A stretch of 64,000 nt of DNA, from assembly GCA_003150235.1 (NCBI GenBank), contig QAMW01000043.1, positions 4,981 to 68,980 on the forward strand. Reading direction: 5' to 3'. The translations under genes were made by a program, and so were the position numbers. The notes beneath the pieces are model-generated. The model saw only the letters and a program-made list of their open reading frames with translations. It was not told where the DNA came from and searched no databases. Below, piece after piece: positions 8,351 to 14,592 of this stretch (its first letter is position 1; each line of letters opens with the position of its first letter). This DNA is from Bacteroidales bacterium (lineage in GTDB: Bacteria > Bacteroidota > Bacteroidia > Bacteroidales > Muribaculaceae).

Positions 8351-8428
8351 TTGCACATTGCACTTCTGCATTTCTGCACTTGCACCAATTCGTCTATATG
8401 CATCATGTGCAACGTGCAATGTGCAATC
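8349..8428. repeat. Perfect 15-base inverted repeat between the DUF3987 and primase-like genes
   Basis: GATTGCACATTGCAC at 8349-8363 and its exact reverse complement at 8414-8428 enclose 50 bases. Further TGCA-rich words lie inside (TTCTGCATTTCTGCACTTGCACC). The left arm overlaps the DUF3987 stop codon and the right arm ends 16 bases before the next start. It could be a folded mRNA leader, a primase or replication start hairpin, or a protein-binding site. The loop also carries CAATTCGTCTATA, shared with 5646-5658. Confidence 0.7.
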
Positions 8429-8444
8429 CAACACCCTGTTTCAA

Positions 8445-9596
8445 ATGAAAGATTACAGATTCCATCTACGAAAATATTTCCCCGGTTGTAAAGTCAGGTG
8501 CCCGGATTGTGGGCGTAAGTCTTTCAATCTGTATGTTGACAGTCTTGGCGAAGTCACATTTCCGGAAGACATTGGCTGGTGCGACCATTCGGGCTGCAAC
8601 AGTCAGCATGACCATTCTCCGGCTCGATATTTTCAGGAACATCCTGAAAAGCGACCTAAGGGCTATGAGGATAACAGGACTTTCACTATTCAATCCCTTC
8701 CATTAAAACCGATTGAACCAAAGCCTCTTATTTTCATGCCGCAGGAATTAATGATGCATTCCCTTAAAGGTTACGAATCCAATGCCCTCTTCAAATACCT
8801 TTGCATGAAAGTTGGAGAAGAAAAAGTAAGGAACGCCTTCCAACAATACAAAGTCGGCACGGCTTGCTTATGGAACGGTTCGACTATCTTTTGGCAAATT
8901 GATATTGACGGAAATGTCAGGACTGGCAAGATTATCAAATATGGGAAAGACGGACATCGCGTGAAGACGTCAGAACGCAGTTTGATAAACTGGGCTCATT
9001 CCTTATGGCGCGAGAAACCTGAAAATTTCAAGCTCACTCAATGTTTCTTCGGCGAGCATCTTTTGCCTCGATATCCTGATACACACATCATGCTCGTGGA
9101 ATCAGAGAAAACAGCCTTGGTCGGATTTATGTACTTCCCTGACTTCCTATGGCTTGCCAGCGGGGGCAATAACGGTTGCCTTAATCATGAAGCATCAAAA
9201 GTCTTGTCAGGTCGAAAAGTTATTCTGGTGCCAGACTTGAAGATGGAAAAGAACTGGAATGACAAGGCAGAAATGCTCTCAAAAGTCGGCGTTGATGTCT
9301 CTGTATTCGATATGGAACAACTCAATCCTTCAGAACAGGATCGCCAAGCCGGACTTGACATAGCCGATTTCATACTACGAGCCAAGCCATCGGATAAGGA
9401 GTCGATGTACCGCGAGTTTGAGGAGATCAAGCGTCATTGGCGTAAGAACAATCCCGAAATCTACCACAACTTCATGAAGCTGTATAACGACTTTGACTGT
9501 AAACTGACATCCATTGAACCGATGACAGAGGAGGAACTTGCCAAGTATGGCAAACCAAGAACGAGTGTCGATGCTGAAGCACATATCAAAAGATAG
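8445..9596 (+). CDS. DUF6371 primase-like protein with zinc finger and Toprim-like core
   Basis: 383 residues from the ATG at 8445; a longer in-frame extension to 8256 runs through the inverted repeat and the upstream gene and is unlikely. The N-terminus holds a zinc ribbon (CPDCGRKSFNLYVD, then CDHSGCN), as in DnaG-type primases and plasmid primases. Residues about 200-305 resemble a Toprim fold: MLVESEKTALVGFM with the catalytic-type Glu, WLASGGNNG, then KVILVPDLK in the position of the DxD strand. It probably primes replication of the element after transfer, together with the DUF3987 protein upstream. The start is directly preceded by the 8349-8428 inverted repeat. Confidence 0.75.
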   Translation: MKDYRFHLRKYFPGCKVRCPDCGRKSFNLYVDSLGEVTFPEDIGWCDHSGCNSQHDHSPARYFQEHPEKRPKGYEDNRTFTIQSLPLKPIEPKPLIFMPQELMMHSLKGYESNALFKYLCMKVGEEKVRNAFQQYKVGTACLWNGSTIFWQIDIDGNVRTGKIIKYGKDGHRVKTSERSLINWAHSLWREKPENFKLTQCFFGEHLLPRYPDTHIMLVESEKTALVGFMYFPDFLWLASGGNNGCLNHEASKVLSGRKVILVPDLKMEKNWNDKAEMLSKVGVDVSVFDMEQLNPSEQDRQAGLDIADFILRAKPSDKESMYREFEEIKRHWRKNNPEIYHNFMKLYNDFDCKLTSIEPMTEEELAKYGKPRTSVDAEAHIKR

Positions 9597-9805
9597 GGAA
9601 CATGATATGTATGGATTAATACGGCGCATCAGAAGGAAACGAACATTCTCTTATTCGGCAACAAGAGATACCTCTGACCGGCAACGAAAGAGTTACACCG
9701 ATTAACTCCTTCTGGCAACGACTGCACCTCTATCATCCTCTTCAATCTGAAATTAACCTCTTATAAACTCATGCTGTGATAATCTTTCAATTAACAAATT
9801 ATTTC

Positions 9806-9946
9806 ATGACAAAGAACAAAAACAATCATCAAATCCCTCACACCGGAACATGGCGTGTGAGGCTCACTCCGGAGATGCTTAACCATCTCGCGGAACTAAC
9901 AACATCCAAAGCATCGAAACTCGATGCCTCTCAATCTTCTGCATGA
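9806..9946 (+). CDS. Short ORF, probably the N-terminal part of the frameshifted gene at 9924
   Basis: 46 residues: it begins MTKNKNNHQIP, then HTGTWRVRLTPEMLNHLAELT, and ends SKLDASQSSA. It overlaps the next ORF by 23 bases in another frame. The segment SKLDA can be spliced to LNLLHDPSVATAIYESAYG of the next ORF by removing one base near 9925-9935, which would give a single protein of about 280 residues. So this is either one gene with a one-base insertion or a translationally coupled pair. I favour the frameshift. The 209 bases before it (9597-9805) show no convincing gene. Confidence 0.5.
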   Translation: MTKNKNNHQIPHTGTWRVRLTPEMLNHLAELTTSKASKLDASQSSA

Positions 9947-10646
9947 TCCTTCGGTAGCAACAGCCATTTATGAGTCGGCCTATGGACAGACCGTCAATCC
10001 GGAAGCACGCCGGCTCTTAATTTCGATTACTAATCTGGCTAAACGATGGCACTGGTCCCGAGAGAACGTGCGTAAGTTCCTTGACCAATTGGAGACACTC
10101 GGTATGCTGTCAAAGACTCAAGTCAGCGGTCGCACACTCATCACCATGACAGCAGAGCGTGCCGATGCCAAACATTCGACAATTTCCGGAAAGCCCCAGA
10201 CTACATTCGATATGGCGGTGCTACTTTATTACAAGATAGACGAATGGCTGTGTGGCATAATTGACAATTCCGAACTCGCCGGAATAATCGAAGACGCAGT
10301 TGCTTCTTTCGACCGCTCAAACGAGGATGCTTATTCGGAGAGGATAACAGACTTTCAGTACTTACTGATTAGGCGACTGATTTCTGAACGGTGTGCGAAT
10401 CCACCCTCCATTTCCGAAGATGCCGACTCTTATAGCCAGGTCTGCCTTGAGCACATCTTTTCGGAATGCCTATCCGGAAACTGGGCGATGTGGTTCAAAC
10501 TACTCAGAGTCTACTGCACCGATCCCAATGGAAGACGGGAGCTCGTTGAGAATAGCACAACCCCGGCCTCAATTTTAGACGCGCGGTATGCGTTCGACAG
10601 TCTTTTCAACCATTTGAAGGTCGATTTCATCAACGACAGTCTCTAA
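9924..10646 (+). CDS. Winged-helix-like protein of the element, possibly replication related, probably missing its N-terminus
   Basis: 240 residues. ITNLAKRWHWSRENVRKFLDQLETLGMLSK near residues 30-60 reads as a winged helix with a recognition helix, like plasmid replication initiators or GntR-type regulators. I cannot name the family with confidence. The middle and C-terminal parts are helical and rich in acidic residues, without catalytic motifs. The formal ATG at 9924 lies inside the upstream ORF (see 9806-9946) and may not be the natural start. Its place between a primase-like gene and the relaxase fits a replication, transfer-control or oriT-binding role. Confidence 0.55.
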   Translation: MPLNLLHDPSVATAIYESAYGQTVNPEARRLLISITNLAKRWHWSRENVRKFLDQLETLGMLSKTQVSGRTLITMTAERADAKHSTISGKPQTTFDMAVLLYYKIDEWLCGIIDNSELAGIIEDAVASFDRSNEDAYSERITDFQYLLIRRLISERCANPPSISEDADSYSQVCLEHIFSECLSGNWAMWFKLLRVYCTDPNGRRELVENSTTPASILDARYAFDSLFNHLKVDFINDSL

Positions 10647-10945
10647 AACGCGCCTGGGCTTGCTCTCTGAATCGTCGATGACAAGATAATCATAGGAGCC
10701 CATCCCGACACCACAGACGTACTCTGAGCGCTACCTCGGATATAATCTTGGCACTATCCATTGGGCTTCGTCCAGGACTGCTTATAGACATCGCGCTTGC
10801 GCGCAGTTGCCACATTAAACAATGGGTACGGAGCCTACTTCCCCCCTTTGATTAAAAATCGTCGGGGAGTTGCCGCATTGGCAGGCCTTTCAAGAGCAAG
10901 CTCAGGCACATTTAACAATATGTTTAATCTATAAAATTCAATCAG
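10647..10945. other. Non-coding gap before the relaxase, candidate oriT
   Basis: This 299-base gap has no convincing gene. It holds the short hairpin CGCGCTTGCGCG (10792-10803), two copies of AGTTGCC(A/G)CATT (10805-10816 and 10868-10879), and a TGCC-gcat-TGGCA dyad inside the second copy. MobV relaxases usually act at an oriT just upstream of their own gene, and short dyads next to the nic site are typical. The nic base cannot be assigned by eye. Confidence 0.45.
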
Positions 10946-12418
10946 ATGGCAAAACAGGTATTAGATTGCAGCCCGTCAGCGGGCATTACAACACTTCAGT
11001 CGAACGAGCACCAGAGAAGGTGGTCGGAAAAGAACTGGAAGCGTGCCGTCAAGAACGGCAACTATGATATAACCCGTGCTCATCTCAATTTTGAGATTGC
11101 CAAGGATGGCATTGTTCAACCTATTGATACATCCAAAAGTATACCTAACAGGATGCGCGAGACTCTGAGGGCACGTGGAATCATCGACCCGAATGAGGAG
11201 ATGAAACGTAAAGGCAAGGAGCCTAATCGCCGCACCGTTGTCAACATCATCTTCGGAGGAAGTCGCGATCAGATGCACCGTCTGGCCTTCGGTAATCAAA
11301 CGGTCAATCTGGAACATGGTGCGGACAATTCATCCATCACACGCTGCAAAGACATTGAGGAATGGGCAACGGATATTTACAGGTTTGTGTGCGACAAGTG
11401 GGGCGAAGAGAACATCGTCGGGTTCTTTGTTCACTTGGACGAGAAAAATCCGCATATACATTGCACGTTGTTGCCTATCACGCAGCAAAATAAGTTTTCG
11501 TACAAGGAGCTGTTCGCCGGGAATAACAAGAACGATTTCCGTGAACGGACCATTCAGCTTCACAATGAGTTGGCCATGGTCAACGAGAAGTGGGGACTTG
11601 GTCGGGGACAAAGTAAAACCGAGACCGGTGCCCGCCATCGTTCAACCGAGGAGTATCGTGCGGAACTCCATAAAGAGTGCAACGACTTGGAAATTGAGAT
11701 AGCCGAAAAGCATGAGACTTTACGGGAGCTGTATGCGGATATCCGTCAGGCAGAGAAACGCTGCAAAGGTCTCAATACGATGATAGTCAATCTTGAATAT
11801 CGTCAGGCTGATCTTATTGAACAAATTGACCAATTGCAGGTTGAACTTGAATCAGGTAACGGCGATGCCGAAGAGTTGAATCGTCGAATCTCCGACCTTG
11901 AAAAAGAGCTGCGCACTACCGCATTTACACTCGAAGACAAGCGTCAGAAACTCAAGACTGCAGATAAGCAACTGAAAGACCTCAAAGAGGAATTGGAATC
12001 CGTCAACGAAAAGCGCGACAATGCGGCAAGAGATTTCCACGATTTCACAGCGAAGAACCAAGAACAGGTACGCATGAGGTTGACTGATGCAGTCTTCGGC
12101 AGGTCGGTTGTCGACATGCGTTCGCTGCTGGCAGCCATGACACCAAAGCAGAAAGCCGAGTTCGATGGAGAGTTTCTTACAGCAATGGCAGAGAGGCCCA
12201 ACGAGATACTGAAATGCGCCATGTACCTCTTCATGGGCTATCTCGATGGAGCAACTCAATTCGCCCAGTCGTGTGGAGGCGGAGGTTCCTCATCCGACCT
12301 GCCATGGGGCCGCGACCCAAACGAAGATGACCGAAAGTTCGCTTACCGCTGCATGATGCAAGCCCACAAGATGCTTAAGCCAGCCAGTCCAAAACGCAAC
12401 ATGGGTAGTAGACGATGA
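10946..12418 (+). CDS. MobV-family (Mob_Pre) relaxase
   Basis: A 490-residue plasmid mobilization relaxase that should nick oriT and lead the strand into a recipient using a conjugation system supplied in trans. The N-terminal Mob_Pre domain spans residues 1 to about 235. It shows an N-terminal HQRR region, NGNYDITRAHLNFEI, VVNIIFGGSRDQMHRL and the metal-binding HUH-like motif HLDEKNPHIHCTLLPI. The next segment, residues about 240-390, is a long coiled coil (IAEKHETLRELYADIRQAE, then DLEKELRTTAFTLEDK). The C-terminus has a glycine-rich patch (SCGGGGSSSD). The ORF is intact. The next small ORF starts in an ATGA overlap at its stop. Confidence 0.9.
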   Translation: MAKQVLDCSPSAGITTLQSNEHQRRWSEKNWKRAVKNGNYDITRAHLNFEIAKDGIVQPIDTSKSIPNRMRETLRARGIIDPNEEMKRKGKEPNRRTVVNIIFGGSRDQMHRLAFGNQTVNLEHGADNSSITRCKDIEEWATDIYRFVCDKWGEENIVGFFVHLDEKNPHIHCTLLPITQQNKFSYKELFAGNNKNDFRERTIQLHNELAMVNEKWGLGRGQSKTETGARHRSTEEYRAELHKECNDLEIEIAEKHETLRELYADIRQAEKRCKGLNTMIVNLEYRQADLIEQIDQLQVELESGNGDAEELNRRISDLEKELRTTAFTLEDKRQKLKTADKQLKDLKEELESVNEKRDNAARDFHDFTAKNQEQVRMRLTDAVFGRSVVDMRSLLAAMTPKQKAEFDGEFLTAMAERPNEILKCAMYLFMGYLDGATQFAQSCGGGGSSSDLPWGRDPNEDDRKFAYRCMMQAHKMLKPASPKRNMGSRR

Positions 12419-12594
12419 AGCGTTCTAAAAACTCAGTCACCTCGGCAAATAATGAAAACTGGCTCATTGGAGAATTGGGTAAGTTCATCCTGTTCCTCAA
12501 AGAACTCGGCACGACACACCGCATCCAGAACTTCGCCATTGCCTTATCCAAGGACAAGCCTACAATCCCGCGATTATATAGTTCTCCGATATAA
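12415..12594 (+). CDS. Small protein translationally coupled to the relaxase
   Basis: 59 residues starting at an ATG that overlaps the relaxase stop (ATGA). The sequence MKRSKNSVTSANNENWLIGE, followed by a helix LGKFILFLKELG, is basic at the start and has no known motif that I recognise. The coupling suggests a mobilization accessory protein. It ends about 35 bases before a terminator-like hairpin. Confidence 0.55.
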   Translation: MKRSKNSVTSANNENWLIGELGKFILFLKELGTTHRIQNFAIALSKDKPTIPRLYSSPI

Positions 12595-12629
12595 CCTGCA
12601 TCCACCTCTACTAATTTCTAAGCCTCCGC

Positions 12630-12668
12630 AACGCCTTGACAAGACTCGCTCTCTTGCCGGGGCGTTTC
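12630..12668 (+). terminator. Terminator-like hairpin at the right end of the first element
   Basis: AACGCC (12630-12635) pairs with GGCGTT (12661-12666), and TTTC follows. The sequence between, with the words GACAAGAC and TTGCC, matches the hairpin at 34664-34703 at the end of the second element relic. This suggests both mark the same end of related elements. Confidence 0.5.
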
Positions 12669-12804
12669 ATGTAATAGTGTCAATAGTATATACAAATTTC
12701 TAGTCCCTATTAGGATTTATTCCACACTTTCACTAACAGCAACATTGGTTTTACCTCCTAGTATATAATTAATTACATTCGCATAATACGATACCGATAA
12801 AATT

Positions 12805-12824
12805 GTTTGGAAAATTTTCCAAAC
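12805..12824. promoter_or_regulatory. 20-base perfect palindrome, candidate operator of the defence operon
   Basis: GTTTGGAAAATTTTCCAAAC is a perfect palindrome that ends 4 bases before the -33 box of the promoter at 12829-12860. A dimeric regulator bound here would touch RNA polymerase. The likeliest candidate is the HTH-ImmA/IrrE protein encoded immediately downstream. Confidence 0.7.
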
Positions 12825-12828
12825 TTCA

Positions 12829-12860
12829 TTTGTGCGGATAAACAATTTTTAGTAATTTTG
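12829..12860 (+). promoter_or_regulatory. Promoter of the type I R-M / SIR2 / KAP operon
   Basis: TTTG at 12829-12832, a 20-base spacer, then TAATTTTG at 12853-12860: a full match to the Bacteroidota consensus. The first ATG is at 12865, so transcription would begin at or just past it. The mRNA may be leaderless, or translation may start at the second ATG, 12877. Confidence 0.75.
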
Positions 12861-12864
12861 CGCC

Positions 12865-14100
12865 ATGGAAAATTTCATGCCAAACATATCTGACGTAGAG
12901 CTGTTTTCCGGATTGGTCAAAGACATTGTGTCTGAAAACCCATCCGCAATTGTATATGGCTCCCTTAAAGAGCAGTTCAATGCACGAAAAGCCGAATTGA
13001 ATTTAACGGATAATGTTGTATTCAAGATGCTGGATTTAGATGCCAAGCAGGTAAAACCAATACTGGACGGAGAGGCTAAGAGAATCAGTTTGTTTACAAT
13101 GATAAAATTAGCCTATTTCTTGAATACATCATTGGATGAAGTCCTCATGCTTTCGCTTCAAGACATGTCACCATCGCAAATATCCGATATTCAGCTGGCA
13201 AAAGATGCAGCATACATTATGGCTCATTTCGATGTGGGAGCCTTAACAAAAATCGGTTTTTTTAAGAAAGGTGCGTCTGTACCAGAGCTTAAAACACGCA
13301 TTGTTGATTATTTTGGATTGAATAATTTATACGAGTATTGTGACACGCCTCTCGTTAAAGCATTTAGTCAAACTCGTCGAAAAAACAAAAGTGATCTCAT
13401 GCGCGAGTTTTGGCTAAGTTCAGCCTTTCATGTATTTGAAATAATAAACAATCCCTACCCATACGATAGATCAGCATTAATCAGACTTATTCCGAGTATA
13501 AGAGCTTGCACATTAAACGAGAAAAATGGCTTAACGACTGTTGTTAAGGCACTTTATAGGCTCGGGATAACTGTAATCTATCAACCAACAATAAAAGATT
13601 TACATCTAAGGGGTGCCACGCTCGTTGTAAACGATAAACCTTGTATAATTCTCTCTGATTACAATAATCGTTACCCAACCGTTTGGTTTGCTTTACTGCA
13701 CGAACTATGTCATGTTCTATCTGACCTAGATTTAATTCGCGAATACCAATATCATATTTCTGATGGCAACGGGGACCTCCTTTTGCTTGATGAAGATCGA
13801 TGCGATAACTTCGCAAGTGACTATTTTTTGAATGGAGACAACCATAACATGATTGCTCCATATTTGGATTCTCCGGCTATTGTACAGTCTTATTGCAAGG
13901 AATGGAGGGTTCATCCGTCCCTCGTTTATAGCATTCATTGTTATTCGCATCCAAGCGATTGGAAGAAATATACTTCGCGAATCCCCAAAACTGATGAAAT
14001 GCTAAAGGGGTTAAATGCCGTTTGTTTTTCGGAAAACCCGGAGAACGAAGCGCTACCCATTAACAAAATAATTGATTTAAAACGAACAGTATATGTCTAA
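12865..14100 (+). CDS. HTH + ImmA/IrrE metallopeptidase, regulator of the defence operon
   Basis: 411 residues. The N-terminal part (residues about 45-90: VFKMLDLDAKQVKPILDGEA, LFTMIKLAYFLNTSLDEVL) is an XRE-like helix-turn-helix. The C-terminal half is an ImmA/IrrE zinc peptidase with the HExxH motif in LLHELCHVLSD at about residue 278, followed by an acidic third-ligand region (DEDRCDNFASDYFL). Such proteins cleave or relieve repressors under stress and often accompany type I restriction genes or phage-like elements. Here it is the first gene of the operon, behind a palindromic operator, and overlaps the next ORF by 8 bases. It probably senses damage or invasion and sets operon expression. 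If the promoter is correct, the start could be 12877. Confidence 0.85.
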   Translation: MENFMPNISDVELFSGLVKDIVSENPSAIVYGSLKEQFNARKAELNLTDNVVFKMLDLDAKQVKPILDGEAKRISLFTMIKLAYFLNTSLDEVLMLSLQDMSPSQISDIQLAKDAAYIMAHFDVGALTKIGFFKKGASVPELKTRIVDYFGLNNLYEYCDTPLVKAFSQTRRKNKSDLMREFWLSSAFHVFEIINNPYPYDRSALIRLIPSIRACTLNEKNGLTTVVKALYRLGITVIYQPTIKDLHLRGATLVVNDKPCIILSDYNNRYPTVWFALLHELCHVLSDLDLIREYQYHISDGNGDLLLLDEDRCDNFASDYFLNGDNHNMIAPYLDSPAIVQSYCKEWRVHPSLVYSIHCYSHPSDWKKYTSRIPKTDEMLKGLNAVCFSENPENEALPINKIIDLKRTVYV

Positions 14101-14572
14101 GGATAAAGAACTACGTATTGAAAAGGTTGGCAAATCCAATGAGATAGACTATGAACTCCAATCAATTCTAGCCGCGACGGAGATGCCAAAAGCACCGACA
14201 CTTAGTTTCGATGACAATGGAAATATCGAACTAATTGATGAATTGAACACCCTCATACCCCAGTCGATTGACTCTCCAGAGGAGAAATATGAGCTTTTCT
14301 ATAAAGTCATTGAGAAGTTTCTCCGTAAGCTCCTACCGTCTGGTAACGCCTACAAGAAGGCCAGAGCAATGGTTCGTGAGGAAATCAAAACTTTCCTTAC
14401 CAGAGGGCACCGTGCACAAAATGGTAAGCCACGAGGGGCTGATTCCCGTATGGCATATCAAGAAGACATGAAACAGATTGCTCAAATTCTCATAGAATGC
14501 CTAGCGAATAATTCGTCTACCTTCGAGCTCTTTACAAGGGTGTCTGATTTAAATAAGAAAATGGGCTATTGA
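14093..14572 (+). CDS. Small conserved-looking protein between the regulator and hsdM
   Basis: 159 residues that I do not recognise. The N-terminal 70 residues are acidic and look disordered (DELNTLIPQSIDSPEEKYEL). The second half is helical, with a basic patch (KKARAMVREEIKTFLTRGHRAQ) and a conserved-looking RGADSRMAYQEDMKQIAQIL. It overlaps the regulator by 8 bases, and its stop lies within 25 bases of the hsdM ATG, so it is co-translated with both. It may modulate methylase assembly or act as an antirestriction or control protein. No catalytic motif is visible. Confidence 0.65.
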   Translation: MSKDKELRIEKVGKSNEIDYELQSILAATEMPKAPTLSFDDNGNIELIDELNTLIPQSIDSPEEKYELFYKVIEKFLRKLLPSGNAYKKARAMVREEIKTFLTRGHRAQNGKPRGADSRMAYQEDMKQIAQILIECLANNSSTFELFTRVSDLNKKMGY

Positions 14573-14592
14573 ACCAAATTGCATATAAGCAT

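Noticed and set aside
9603..9704. 33-residue ORF after the primase-like gene (MYGLIRRIRRKRTFSYSATR...)
   Set aside because: It has no promoter, coupling or composition signal; it is too short to support alone.
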